In this document: piece after piece, positions 1-8,229 of the stretch
How positions within the stretch are numbered: position 1 is the stretch's first letter
Layout: each line of letters opens with the position of its first letter
Notes under the pieces: generated by a model
The model's input: the letters and a program-made list of their open reading frames with translations, nothing else
Told to the model about the DNA's origin: nothing
Databases searched by the model: none
Translations under genes and position numbers: made by a program
Assembly (NCBI RefSeq): GCF_900096565.1
Contig: NZ_FMYP01000025.1
Span: 1-48,937, forward strand
Direction: 5' to 3'
DNA from: Williamwhitmania taraxaci
Lineage (GTDB): Bacteria; Bacteroidota; Bacteroidia; Bacteroidales; Williamwhitmaniaceae
DNA: 48,937 nt

Positions 1-255
1 CTGGATGATTTTGGGTTAACAGCCTTTGACGATCCTGCAAGAAATGCCCTAATGGATATCGTTGAACAGAAATATGACAAGACTTCTATTATCATTGCCG
101 CACAGATACCAGTAAAAAACTGGCATGAAACAATTGGCGAAGGAACCATTGCCGATGCAATTCTAGACCGCATGGTTCACTCTTCACATCGCATTGAATT
201 AACAGGAGAGTCAATGAGAAAAAACAAGATGAAAAAAACTCAAATTAATTCATAA
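1..255 (+). CDS. istB: IS21-family helper ATPase IstB, C-terminal part (cut by window edge)
   Basis: The reading frame is open from base 1, so the gene begins outside the window. The visible 84 residues start with LDDFG, the Walker B-like strand of IstB AAA+ ATPases. They continue through a segment (AAQIPVKNWHETIGEG, then ADAILDRMVHSSHRIELTGESMR) that is characteristic of the IstB C-terminus. IstB helps the IstA transposase choose and remodel target DNA in IS21 transposition. It is followed directly by terminal repeats of the element. Family call is firm; whether the element is intact cannot be judged because istA lies outside. Confidence 0.88.
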   Translation: MDDFGLTAFDDPARNALMDIVEQKYDKTSIIIAAQIPVKNWHETIGEGTIADAILDRMVHSSHRIELTGESMRKNKMKKTQINS

Positions 256-330
256 ATTTGGTCACGAAATCATCCTTTTTTTGTGGCACAATATCACCGA
301 AACAAGTGGCACAATATCACCGAAATATCA
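1..330 (+). mobile_element. Right end of an IS21-family insertion sequence
   Basis: The istB end is followed by two direct copies of a terminal motif, gtggcacaatatcaccgaaa, at about 283-302 and 306-325, separated by a few bases. Multiple short subterminal repeats are typical of IS21-family ends. The exact right boundary is inferred at about 330 (a CA dinucleotide just after the second repeat). The sequence beyond it is in frame with a cobalamin-binding domain, so the element sits inside that gene. The left end and the target-site duplication are outside the window. Confidence 0.75.
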
Positions 331-525
331 AATTTCCACTTACCGTTGCTCGAAACCATGATACAGGAATTTAAAGAGGAATTTCCTGAACTTACAATAT
401 TGGTTGGCGGTCAAGCATTCACGCATGGTGGGCAAGACACGCTATTGAAGTATACCAATGTGATTTATAAATCGGATATGAGAAGTCTCGAATTATTCAT
501 CCAAAACATCGATAGCAATGGATAA
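331..525 (+). pseudogene. Cobalamin (B12)-binding domain protein, 3' remnant cut by IS21
   Basis: About 64 residues remain. They match the second half of a B12-binding Rossmann domain: a helix ending in KEEFPEL, the strand and glycine turn TILVGGQAF, then a closing helix (SDMRSLELFI). The N-terminal half with the expected DxHxxG cobalamin ligand is absent because IS21 is inserted upstream. A GTG at 283 inside the IS end would give a short chimeric frame of 80 residues, but nothing shows that it is translated. Such domains occur in light- or cobalamin-sensing regulators (CarH-like) and in methyltransferases. The stop codon overlaps the start of the next gene by 8 bases, so they formed an operon. 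The sensory role is inferred from the downstream histidine kinase. Confidence 0.65.
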
Positions 526-979
526 AAACGATCTATTAACTTCTGCAAAACGTCTAAAACAAGTCAGTATCAGCGCTGCTGAAGAGTATAACCAAAACGC
601 CGATCTACTTATTTCGAATATCAATTCGCGGATGCTCGAACGGCCAGATATTGAAAGTCTGGTGGGCTTGGACAATATCAGCATGATGAAAGACAATCAT
701 TCCAATCATGTACGGTTTATTGCGTCCATACTGAAAAACAACAATCCTGATGTATTAGTAGAAACCGTACTGTGGGTTTTTAGAGCGTATCGTAGTCATG
801 GGTTTACCACTAATTACTGGGCTGCTCAATTGAACACTTGGATAATTGTGTTAAAAGAAGTCTTATCTGCAACTTCTTATGCCGAGGTTTATCCCTATTA
901 CGAATGGATGCAAGTGAATATTCCAATATTTGTAATAGTTTCGAACGAGAAGCTTGATGCGCCAAATTCATTTCATTAA
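518..979 (+). CDS. Helical protein, probable partner of the B12-binding sensor
   Basis: This 153-residue, all-helical-looking soluble protein has no signal peptide or membrane segment. Its central part (YRSHGF, YWAAQLNTW, then YPYYEWM) resembles the four-helix-bundle region that precedes B12-binding domains in CarH-like and corrinoid proteins, where tryptophan and aromatic residues cap the cobalamin. Here it is a separate gene placed after the B12-binding frame, overlapping it by 8 bases (ATGGATAA), and 2 bases before a histidine kinase gene. I infer that it is one component of a three-gene cobalamin- or light-responsive sensor. The family resemblance is from memory and is moderate. The start ATG at 518 is fixed by the overlap. 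Confidence 0.5.
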   Translation: MDKNDLLTSAKRLKQVSISAAEEYNQNADLLISNINSRMLERPDIESLVGLDNISMMKDNHSNHVRFIASILKNNNPDVLVETVLWVFRAYRSHGFTTNYWAAQLNTWIIVLKEVLSATSYAEVYPYYEWMQVNIPIFVIVSNEKLDAPNSFH

Positions 980-981
980 CT

Positions 982-2142
982 ATGTTGGAAGAGGATATTA
1001 TTTCTGAATGGTATAAAGAATTTAATCATTCAATAATAGATAGTGATATACTATTTGTAGCATTATTCTCTACCAATAAGGAGTTGATTTTTGCGAATAA
1101 AGCAATTACACTACTTTTTAAAGGAGATCCTTGCGAGTCCTTGATTAATCCAAACTTTGACGCTCTTTTGTTATTAGACAATACGATCCCACTTATTTTT
1201 GATGGATTTTTAACTTTAGGTGATTATAGCTCTATTAACACATCAATCTCGGCACAAATATACAGGAAAGAAAACAGGCTACTTATTATAGGTGGAGTAA
1301 AAGCGAATCACCTTATTGAACAGAATATAACGATGCATAAGTTGAATCGCGATTTAGGCAATCTTCAGCGCGAATTAATTAAAGAAAAGCATGAACTTGA
1401 AATAACCTTACGACAACTAAATACATCCAATGATGAATTAGAAAAATTGAATGAAAACAAGGACCGATTTATTTCAATTTTAGCGCATGATCTGAAAAGT
1501 CCATTTCAGTCAATTCTTGGCTTTCTGGAATTACTCATTGAAAGAATTCATCATGAAGATAGGGGTAGGATCGAGAGCCAATTATCAATGATATTTAGTT
1601 CAGCGCAAAATACTTATCACTTATTAGACGACCTGTTGTTGTGGGCGCGGGCTGAATCAGGAAAGATAACCTATGAGCCCCAAAAGCAAAATTTGGCAGA
1701 GGTTTGTATCAATGCTATTGATAATCTTGTCCTAAATGCGAGGAATAAGGACATAACAATAACCCATTCTATTGATGCGGATATATTCGTCTTTGCCGAT
1801 GTAAATATGATAAGTACGGTCTTTCGTAATTTAATTTCAAATGCAATCAAATTCACCCATAAAGGCGGGTGTATTAGTATTTCTGCAATTCAAACCGATT
1901 CGGATGTTACCATAACTGTTGCTGACAATGGATTGGGCATACAACCAGAAATATTAAATAAACTCTTTAACATATCTCACAAAGTCACCACTAAAGGGAC
2001 AGATAAAGAAACAGGCACTGGTTTAGGGTTATTCCTTTGCAAAGAATTTGTGGAGATACATGGTGGGAGAATTTGGGCTGAAAGTGAAGTGGGGAAAGGG
2101 AGCGATTTTAAGTTTACATTGAAATCATTTGTTGGCATATAG
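982..2142 (+). CDS. Soluble sensor histidine kinase with PAS-like N-terminus
   Basis: The protein has 386 residues and no membrane segment. Residues ~10-120 look like a PAS-type sensing domain, ~125-160 form a charged coiled coil, and HisKA follows with the H-box AHDLKSPF (His169). The HATPase domain has the N-box (NLISNAIKF), the G1 box (DNGLGI) and the G2 box (GTGLGLFL). It is therefore an intact cytoplasmic histidine kinase that autophosphorylates and passes phosphate to an unidentified regulator; no response regulator is adjacent. It lies 2 bases after the helical protein gene and probably takes its signal from the cobalamin-binding component. Base composition is AT-rich compared with the genes after 2300, suggesting an acquired block. 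The upstream IS21 may have cut it off from its native promoter. Confidence 0.85.
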   Translation: MLEEDIISEWYKEFNHSIIDSDILFVALFSTNKELIFANKAITLLFKGDPCESLINPNFDALLLLDNTIPLIFDGFLTLGDYSSINTSISAQIYRKENRLLIIGGVKANHLIEQNITMHKLNRDLGNLQRELIKEKHELEITLRQLNTSNDELEKLNENKDRFISILAHDLKSPFQSILGFLELLIERIHHEDRGRIESQLSMIFSSAQNTYHLLDDLLLWARAESGKITYEPQKQNLAEVCINAIDNLVLNARNKDITITHSIDADIFVFADVNMISTVFRNLISNAIKFTHKGGCISISAIQTDSDVTITVADNGLGIQPEILNKLFNISHKVTTKGTDKETGTGLGLFLCKEFVEIHGGRIWAESEVGKGSDFKFTLKSFVGI

Positions 2143-2312
2143 ATGATGAAAAAGATATAGCTGTTGCTAATTCCTCCCGAAGGTAAATTCTGTGTGCGTA
2201 GTCGACTAATTCAGCAGCAATAGTGGGGAAACCAAAATCATTCATCCACAATTCTTCGGTGAAGAATATCAATCATGTATATTTGCCTTAAATCCATTCA
2301 GCGAAAGCACAT
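2143..2312. other. Gap between the sensor block and the envelope genes
   Basis: No gene of normal length is visible. A perfect 7-bp inverted repeat (ATTCTTC GGT GAAGAAT) lies at about 2251-2267. On the minus strand an open frame of about 50 codons reads like protein (EELWMNDFGFPTIAAELVDY) but has no clear ATG start in the right place. It may be the remnant of a gene lost when the upstream block was inserted. Confidence 0.3.
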
Positions 2313-2765
2313 ATGAGCATTGCACAATCCATGAAACCGTGGGCGCCTAAGCGCCATCTCCTCTTCTTTGCCGCGGTTGTGTGGACCTTTGCGGGCGGCA
2401 TGCTGCTTTATAAGGGCATTTCGTTGTTGCATAGCGGCACCCCATTGCAAAGCGTAGAGATAGGATTCAGCATTTTAGGTGGTGTACTGTTTTATCTGTT
2501 TCTGTTTTCGAAGCTATCGATGAAGCATGCCAAGCGAATAATGGCGCTGAAATCGGAAAAGCCTTGTGCATTCTCCTTCTTCAACATCCGCAGCTACATA
2601 CTTATGGCAACCATGATATCCTCGGGCATTCTGCTTAGGGTATTTGGTGTTATTCCACCACACTACCTCTTGATTGTATACATTACCATGGGTATTCCGC
2701 TTTTCCTATCCTCGTTGCGGTTTTACTACTATGGGATATATTTTAGGAGGTTGGTTAAAGGTTAA
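2313..2765 (+). CDS. Small integral membrane protein, function unknown
   Basis: The 150-residue protein has four hydrophobic stretches at roughly residues 18-35, 48-67, 90-110 and 116-135, joined by short basic loops (KLSMKHAKR). This is consistent with a four-helix inner-membrane protein. No catalytic motif is visible and I do not recognise the family. It stands alone on the plus strand, with about 170 bases upstream and 300 bases downstream. The ATG at 2313 puts a short charged N-terminus (MSIAQSMKPWAPKRH) before the first helix. Composition matches the genes to its right rather than the AT-rich block to its left. Confidence 0.6.
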   Translation: MSIAQSMKPWAPKRHLLFFAAVVWTFAGGMLLYKGISLLHSGTPLQSVEIGFSILGGVLFYLFLFSKLSMKHAKRIMALKSEKPCAFSFFNIRSYILMATMISSGILLRVFGVIPPHYLLIVYITMGIPLFLSSLRFYYYGIYFRRLVKG

Positions 2766-2908
2766 ATGTTAAAGGATGGCTGCCACAGAATGTCATTCCA
2801 TTTACCAATGAAGAACATTTAGAGGTAAGAATTGTAGGGCTGTTGCATGCAACGGCCTTTATTTAATCACCACTACAACCATTAAACAAGAAATAACATG
2901 TGCCAAGG

Positions 2909-2960
2909 ACACTCTGTGTCCCTCTGTGCCTTTTTTCCTCTGTGCCCTCTGTGGTAAAAA
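2909..2960 (-). repeat. Dispersed CACAGAG-type repeat, copy 1
   Basis: Read on the minus strand, this stretch contains ACCACAGAGGGCACAGAGG followed by a second similar half. Related copies occur on the plus strand at 7821-7860 and 8413-8450. It lies in the roughly 300-base gap before the YejM-like gene and has no coding signal. Confidence 0.55.
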
Positions 2961-3025
2961 AAACGGATGTTTATTGCAGATACTGATACCCCTAAACTTC
3001 TAAATCGCTTACTCACATTTTTGAG

Positions 3026-3033
3026 TATTTTTG
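3026..3033 (+). promoter_or_regulatory. Bacteroidota -7 promoter element for the YejM-like gene
   Basis: TATTTTTG matches the consensus TAnnTTTG. It would start transcription at about 3040, upstream of the ATG at 3066 but downstream of the earlier in-frame codon at 2967. It therefore supports the shorter start. No clear TTTG was found at -33. Confidence 0.45.
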
Positions 3034-3065
3034 CGGACTACAATAACACAAATACGTTGAGCATT

Positions 3066-4904
3066 ATGCGTAAACTACTGCTAAAGCAAGGGGCATGGGT
3101 ATTCCTTTTTATTAGTCTTTTCTATATTCTAATAGCTTCGCGCTACTTTCAATACTTTAGCGATGCGGGCAATGTGCTCACCATTGGCTACCTGACGCTG
3201 GTAACAATCAGCCACTTTGTAATGCTCTCGTTGCTCACCTACTTGCTTCTTTATGTTCCAGTGGTGCTGCTAGTTCCCAACCGAACTGTGGCATGGGTAT
3301 GGGCGGCTTTGGCAGCCAGCATGGGCTTGGCCATTCTGTTTCTCGATACATTTGTCTTTAGTCTATATCGTTTTCATATCAATCGGTTTACGCTTGAACT
3401 CCTCTTTGGAGGTGCCGGTGGTCAGATTTTCGAGGTGCATCTGGCACAGTATTTCCAAATGATAGGGGTAGTTTTACTATTTCTAGCAATCATGCTCTTT
3501 ACATCATTTCGGCTCTTTCGATGGCAGCAACGCCGACCTCTCAGAGGTTTCCGATATGTTGTTATTGGGGTGGTATTCATGATGGTGCTCAGCCACTTCT
3601 TTCATGCTTGGGCCGATGCCGCCAACTACAAGCCCATTACCAAATCGTCGCGTTACTATCCGCTCTTTTTCCCAACTACCAGCAAGGGACTTATGCTCAA
3701 GATGGGTTTGGTGGATTCCCTTAGCGAAAGCAGCATTGATGTAGGAAATTCGGAGGAGAGCAAGGCACTAAACTATCCACAAAATCCGCTCATTGCCGAC
3801 TCTACCGCAAAAACCAACGTGGTGGTTATTCTTCTCGATTCATGGTATTATAAGGTGTTTAATCCCGAAGTAATGCCCAATATATCGGCTTTCTCGAAGC
3901 GGTGTGAGGTTTACAATCATCACTATAGCGGGAGTAATGGAACCCGCACCGGCGTGTTCTCCATCTTTTATAGCATTCCGGGCATATACTGGAACGATGT
4001 TTTATCATCGAACACCAGCTCCATCTTGGTGGATATGATGCAAAAGAATAACTACCAAATTAAAACGCTTACGAGTGCATCGCTTATTAGCCCTCCTTTC
4101 CATCGAACGGTATTTAGTAAGGTGAAAAACCTCAACCTCGAAGTCAAGGGCGAAAAGGCGGTGGATAGAGATATGAATATCAACAAGGAGTGGCTCAGCG
4201 GTACAGCGGAGATGGCTGCAAATCCCGATAAGCCGGTATTTGCCTTCCTCTTTTACGATGCCTTGCATGCTATTTCGCATCCGAAAGATTTCAAAGGACC
4301 ATTTCAACCCGAATGGGATTATGCAAAGTATGAGATTCTCAACAACGATACCGATCCTACACAATTCCTTAACCTTTACAAGAATGCGGCTTACTTTCTC
4401 GATTCGCTCGTAGGAGAAGTGCTAAGGGATATGGAGCAAAAGGGTTTGCTCAAGAATACATATGTGGTTATTACCGGCGACCATAGCCAGGAGTTCAACG
4501 ACAATAAGAAGAACTACTGGGGACATAATGGCAACTATTCCGCGGCACAAATGCAGGTGCCGCTGTTGATTTATAAACCGGGCATTGTTCCCAAGCAGCA
4601 CAATCATTGGACATGCCACTACGACTTGGTTCCATCCATATTCACCGATGTATTCCATTGCCAAAACAAGATTTCGGATTACAGCATGGGCCGCCACCTC
4701 AACGACTCCTCGGCGCGCAGCTGGATTATGGTGGGCAGCAACGATAACTTTGCCATTCTCGAACCGGGACGCATCACCAGCATTTATTTCGATGGTCACT
4801 ACGACATCACCGACGATCGTCTGAATGAAATCCCAGGGGCCACCATCAACACCAAGCAGGTAAATGAAATCATGCAAGCCTCCAAGGTGTACTATAAGAA
4901 GTAA
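3066..4904 (+). CDS. YejM/PbgA-like inner-membrane protein with sulfatase-fold domain
   Basis: The 612-residue protein starts with about five membrane helices in the first 210 residues. These include YRFHINRFTLELLFGGAGG, which matches the DUF3413 region of YejM. A periplasmic alkaline-phosphatase/sulfatase-fold domain follows from about residue 250: NVVVILLDSWYYKVF, then SGSNGTRTGVFSIFY at the usual nucleophile position, and TGDHSQEF with GHNG near the metal-site region. E. coli YejM has 586 residues and regulates lipid A synthesis through LapB, and its hydrolase function is largely lost. Whether this protein is an active hydrolase or transferase is not settled. The ATG at 3066 is chosen over an in-frame codon at 2967 because a promoter element lies between them. 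Confidence 0.8.
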   Translation: MRKLLLKQGAWVFLFISLFYILIASRYFQYFSDAGNVLTIGYLTLVTISHFVMLSLLTYLLLYVPVVLLVPNRTVAWVWAALAASMGLAILFLDTFVFSLYRFHINRFTLELLFGGAGGQIFEVHLAQYFQMIGVVLLFLAIMLFTSFRLFRWQQRRPLRGFRYVVIGVVFMMVLSHFFHAWADAANYKPITKSSRYYPLFFPTTSKGLMLKMGLVDSLSESSIDVGNSEESKALNYPQNPLIADSTAKTNVVVILLDSWYYKVFNPEVMPNISAFSKRCEVYNHHYSGSNGTRTGVFSIFYSIPGIYWNDVLSSNTSSILVDMMQKNNYQIKTLTSASLISPPFHRTVFSKVKNLNLEVKGEKAVDRDMNINKEWLSGTAEMAANPDKPVFAFLFYDALHAISHPKDFKGPFQPEWDYAKYEILNNDTDPTQFLNLYKNAAYFLDSLVGEVLRDMEQKGLLKNTYVVITGDHSQEFNDNKKNYWGHNGNYSAAQMQVPLLIYKPGIVPKQHNHWTCHYDLVPSIFTDVFHCQNKISDYSMGRHLNDSSARSWIMVGSNDNFAILEPGRITSIYFDGHYDITDDRLNEIPGATINTKQVNEIMQASKVYYKK

Positions 4905-5077
4905 AAAGTGAAATAGTAAGAAGTGAATGGTAAATTGAGGACAATTTCACGTTCGGTCCAATCACTTCATTGATATTTAAGGATTAAAGACGGTAGCGTG
5001 GAGTAGTGCACGGTTTGTTGTTTACAATGGCGTTTTTGTAATTGTAGACGACCAGCTTTGCCACATTGGTAAGTTGC

Positions 5078-6334
5078 CTACGCGTATCTAATCGTCTTTT
5101 CGGGTGTAATGCGTGCAATGAGCAGTGATGGAATAAGCAGCATAACAAACACGGTTAAGAACGTTCCTATATTTATGAGCAAAACATGGTCGAGTTGCAG
5201 ATTGATGGGAACGGAGGATAGGTAATAGTTTGTTTCGTCTAGCTTTACCAGATGGAAATACTTTTGCAGTAAGCAGAGCCCTATTCCAATAACGTTGCCC
5301 CAAAAGAGCCCTATGATAGTGACATAGGCCGAATGGTAAAGGAATATTTTCTGAATTAAGAAGTTTGATGCTCCAAGGGCTTTAAGCACGCCAATCATAT
5401 GGGTGCGTTCCAGAATAAAGATGAGTAGTCCCGAAATCATATTGAATGCGGCCACAAACAGCATCAATGCTAAAATCACCGCTACGTTTATATCTTGAAG
5501 GTTTAGCCAATCGAATATCTGGGTAAACTTCTGCTTAATGTTGGAGACTTTTATTCCCGATCCATCGGGAAGCACCGTGAGCCCGGCAACATCCTCTACG
5601 TCGTAGGTAGTCCCTTCTACTTTTTTAAAGTCGGTAGTAGTAAGCTCAAAGCCGGAAATTTGATCGGGTGTCCATTTGTTGAGCCGTTGAATCTGTTTAA
5701 TATCGCAAAAGACGAAAGTTTTGTCGAACTCGTCGAACTTAGTATCGTAAATGCCAACAATCTTAAACCTACGCACCAGCGGTGGGTTCTGAACAAAGAA
5801 GATATCTATCTTATCGTGCAGCTTCAGATTCAGCAGCAAGGAGATAGATTTCGAGATTATCATTTGATTTGATGTGCCAGTATCCGAGAGCGAGAGCACC
5901 TCGCCGGCATGCATGTTTTTCTTGAAAAAACTCCAATCGAAGTCGGTTGCTACTCCCTTTAGCACAATTCCTTGGATGTTATCCTTTGTCTTGATAATCC
6001 CCGGCTTGTAGGCATACTTTTGTACATGTGCAATGCCGGGAATGGAGGGGAGTTTGGAAACAAAGTCGAGCTGGGTGCTTATGGGGCGCGTTTCGTAGGA
6101 GGTGTTGGAATCGTAGTTTTGAACTTGGATATGACCGCCAAAGCCCAGCACCTTATCGGTGATCTCGTTCTTAAACCCGGTAACGATGGCCACAGAGACG
6201 ATCATTACCACTAGGCTTAGGGCCACGGCAATGATGGATATTTTGGTGATGGGCCTCGATACGGCTTTCTTGGATTCGGGGTCGTGCGAAAGCCTACGGG
6301 CAATAAACAGTTCGGTGTTGAATCGCTTCGTCAT
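5078..6334 (-). CDS. FtsX/LolC-LolE-like ABC permease
   Basis: The 418-residue protein has a membrane helix near residues 30-55, a large periplasmic domain of the MacB-core type (GFGGHIQVQNYDS onwards), and three C-terminal helices in FtsX order (ALMLFVAAFNMISGLLIFI; ILERTHMIGVLKALGAS; a final SLLIARITPEKTIRYA). This topology is that of LolC/LolE lipoprotein-release permeases, which pair with the LolD ATPase. No lolD is adjacent, so the ATPase is encoded elsewhere. The ATG at 6334 is preferred to an upstream TTG at 6343. It converges with the YejM-like gene across a gap of about 170 bases that has no clear terminator. Confidence 0.85.
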   Translation of the reverse strand: MTKRFNTELFIARRLSHDPESKKAVSRPITKISIIAVALSLVVMIVSVAIVTGFKNEITDKVLGFGGHIQVQNYDSNTSYETRPISTQLDFVSKLPSIPGIAHVQKYAYKPGIIKTKDNIQGIVLKGVATDFDWSFFKKNMHAGEVLSLSDTGTSNQMIISKSISLLLNLKLHDKIDIFFVQNPPLVRRFKIVGIYDTKFDEFDKTFVFCDIKQIQRLNKWTPDQISGFELTTTDFKKVEGTTYDVEDVAGLTVLPDGSGIKVSNIKQKFTQIFDWLNLQDINVAVILALMLFVAAFNMISGLLIFILERTHMIGVLKALGASNFLIQKIFLYHSAYVTIIGLFWGNVIGIGLCLLQKYFHLVKLDETNYYLSSVPINLQLDHVLLINIGTFLTVFVMLLIPSLLIARITPEKTIRYA

Positions 6335-6467
6335 ATAGTGCAAACCTAATACTTTTTTGGGTGAAAATAAAGGATGTGCTTACTTTGAAAAGGATAGCCG
6401 TTGGTCTTTAGGACTAAGTTCTAATATATAGAGCAAAACCAGTTTGATTCACGAGCAATCTTTTAAC

Positions 6468-6499
6468 TTTTAACTTTCAACTTTTAATTTGTAGTTTTG
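6468..6499 (+). promoter_or_regulatory. Probable promoter of the NamZ-like gene
   Basis: TAGTTTTG at 6492-6499 fits the -7 consensus TAnnTTTG. A TTTT lies 20 bases upstream at 6468-6471, near the -33 TTTG position. The leader to the TTG start at 6590 would be about 85 bases. Confidence 0.45.
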
Positions 6500-6589
6500 T
6501 AAAACGGAATAAATCAGTAGCTTTGATTAGGATTTGATGATTAAAGATAGAGGGATGTTATTTGCTGCCGATTTCAAATTGTTGTTGAC

Positions 6590-7774
6590 TTGAGAATAGA
6601 ACGATATATATCCCTCATTGCCATATTCTTATTGGTAACCGTTGCTGTAAATGGGCAAGTAGCAGTGCGCCCTATTCCAGCTGCCGAACGCACCGATCTT
6701 TATCTTCCGTTGCTCAAGGGCAAGCGTATTGCTATAGTTGCCAATCATACTTCACTCATTAAGGGACGGCATCTCGTAGATTCATTACTTTCCTTAGGGA
6801 TTAAAATTGTAAAGATTTACTGTCCGGAGCATGGGTTCCGAGGCCAAGCCGATGCCGGTGAACGGGTGAACAGCTATAAGGACTTTCGCACCGGATTGGA
6901 TGTGGTTTCGCTCTATGGGAGTAAGAAAAAACCCGATGCCGAATCGTTGCGGGGCATTGATTTGGTGATTTTCGATTTGCAGGATGTGGGTGTGAGGTTC
7001 TATACCTACCTCTCCACCATGCACTACGTTATGGAAGCGTGTGCGGAGAATAAAACTCCGGTAATGGTGCTCGACAGACCAAACCCCAATGGTTCCTATG
7101 TGGATGGTCCCATACTCGATAGCACGCTGCGCTCGTTTGTGGGTATTCATCCTATTCCTATAGTTCATGGAATGACCCTTGGCGAGTTGGCTCAAATGAT
7201 CAATGGTGAGGGGTGGTTAAAGAATAAGGTGAAATGCTTGCTTACCGTTATTCCTTGCGGCAGCTATACTCGTAAATCGCTCTATACATTGCCAGTGAAG
7301 CCTTCGCCCAATCTACCCAATATGCGGAGTGTTTACCTCTATCCGTCCACGGGAATGTTCGAAGGAACGGCGCTAAGCGTAGGGCGCGGTACCCCTTGGC
7401 CTTTTCAAGTGTTGGGACATCCGCGCTATCCAAACGCTGGCTTTTGGTTTGTTCCCGTTCCGGTGATTGGTGCCAGTAAGGAACCACCCTATAAGAATAC
7501 CCGCTGCTATGGCATCGATTTGCGTACCATTCCCGATTCCGTTTCGCTGGTAAGAATGAATCATATCAATCTCGACTACCTTATTGCGGCATACAATAAG
7601 TTTCCCAATAAGGATAGCTTCTTCAATAGCTTCTTTGATTTGCTGGCCGGGAATCGTCTGCTCCAAAAACAAATTAGGCAGGGCATGAGCGCTGGCGATA
7701 TTCGCGCCACCTGGCAGCCAGACCTTAAGACCTTTGTTGAGCGACGCAAGCAGTACTTGATTTACGGGGAGTAG
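6590..7774 (+). CDS. namZ: NamZ-like exo-beta-N-acetylmuramidase (DUF1343, GH171)
   Basis: The 394-residue protein has a signal peptide (ISLIAIFLLVTVAVNGQ). The DUF1343 fold follows: GKRIAIVANHTS (~44-55), the conserved CPEHGFRG (~78-85) in the active-site region, LIFDLQDVGVRFYTY, DRPNPNG, and PSPNLPN with EGT ALSVGRGT in the C-terminal half. NamZ enzymes remove terminal MurNAc from peptidoglycan fragments in the periplasm, feeding cell-wall recycling. The start appears to be TTG at 6590: the frame has a stop at 6548 and no ATG in between, and the signal peptide begins right after. It has its own promoter. The family call is strong; the gene symbol follows the characterised Bacillus and Bacteroidota enzymes. 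Confidence 0.85.
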   Translation: MRIERYISLIAIFLLVTVAVNGQVAVRPIPAAERTDLYLPLLKGKRIAIVANHTSLIKGRHLVDSLLSLGIKIVKIYCPEHGFRGQADAGERVNSYKDFRTGLDVVSLYGSKKKPDAESLRGIDLVIFDLQDVGVRFYTYLSTMHYVMEACAENKTPVMVLDRPNPNGSYVDGPILDSTLRSFVGIHPIPIVHGMTLGELAQMINGEGWLKNKVKCLLTVIPCGSYTRKSLYTLPVKPSPNLPNMRSVYLYPSTGMFEGTALSVGRGTPWPFQVLGHPRYPNAGFWFVPVPVIGASKEPPYKNTRCYGIDLRTIPDSVSLVRMNHINLDYLIAAYNKFPNKDSFFNSFFDLLAGNRLLQKQIRQGMSAGDIRATWQPDLKTFVERRKQYLIYGE

Positions 7775-7820
7775 AAATTAGGTTATCATGGGGTAGGTTC
7801 GCCTTCCAATGCTACCATTT

Positions 7821-7860
7821 ACCACAGAGGTCACAGAGAGTAAAACTACACAGAGAACAC
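7821..7860 (+). repeat. Dispersed CACAGAG-type repeat, copy 2
   Basis: ACCACAGAGGTCACAGAGAG is followed by TAAAACTACACAGAGAACAC. The copy at 8413-8450 is nearly identical, and 2909-2960 is a diverged inverted copy. Copies 2 and 3 are direct repeats bracketing about 550 bases of palindromic, gene-free DNA. Confidence 0.65.
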
Positions 7861-7902
7861 AAAGCGTTCGCATTACAACTATTCTGCATGGTATATACGC
7901 TA

Positions 7903-8006
7903 CCGACCTCCTCCGGCTCCTCCAAAGGAGGAGTGACTGGGTGGTTAGGCTTTCCTCATCTTTAGCAAGTCACCCTTCCCTTTGGGAAGGGATGGGGTTA
8001 GGTCGG
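7903..8006. repeat. Cloverleaf-like nested palindrome element
   Basis: An outer inverted repeat, CCGACCT (7903-7909) with AGGTCGG (8000-8006), encloses three abutting hairpins. These are CTCCTCC-AAA-GGAGGAG (7917-7933), GTGACT ... AGTCAC (7933-7938 with 7968-7973), and CCCTTCCC-TTT-GGGAAGGG (7973-7991). All these stems are perfect. The layout suggests a small mobile or recombinogenic palindromic element (MITE- or REP-like), not a terminator, because no T-tract follows. It lies in the roughly 700-base gap between namZ and the small secreted protein gene. Confidence 0.6.
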
Positions 8007-8071
8007 GAAGGTGCAGAAGCGCAAATCAGTTGGAGTTAAGAATATGCGTTATCAACAGAGAAATACACATG

Positions 8072-8229
8072 TCGGGCTTACAGCCCTATATATTACGTGG
8101 AATTAGTTTACACAGGGCTGCGCCCTGTGCTGTTACACGCCGGTCTTTCAGGCCTAATGGTTAGCCAAGGAGGAAGTGACGAAGTCCCGAAAGGTAATAG
8201 CACAGGTTGGAGCACAGCGTAAACCTGTG
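8072..8229. repeat. REP-like palindrome cluster
   Basis: There are three inverted repeats in 160 bases: GGGCT-TAC-AGCCC (8074-8086), CACAGGGC-TGC-GCCCTGTG (8111-8129), and CACAGGTT ... AACCTGTG (8201-8208 with 8222-8229). The G+C-rich palindromes recall intergenic repeat families common in Bacteroidota and REP elements moved by RAYT transposases; no such transposase is in the window. Short frames that cross this stretch have no protein-like character. Confidence 0.55.

Noticed and set aside
2967-3065. N-terminal 33-residue extension of the YejM-like protein
   Set aside because: It would place the promoter -7 element inside the coding region, and the extra residues do not match the family.
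4422-4877. Minus-strand frame of 151 residues opposite the YejM-like gene
   Set aside because: The plus-strand protein is a recognisable family there; the antisense frame is explained by codon bias.
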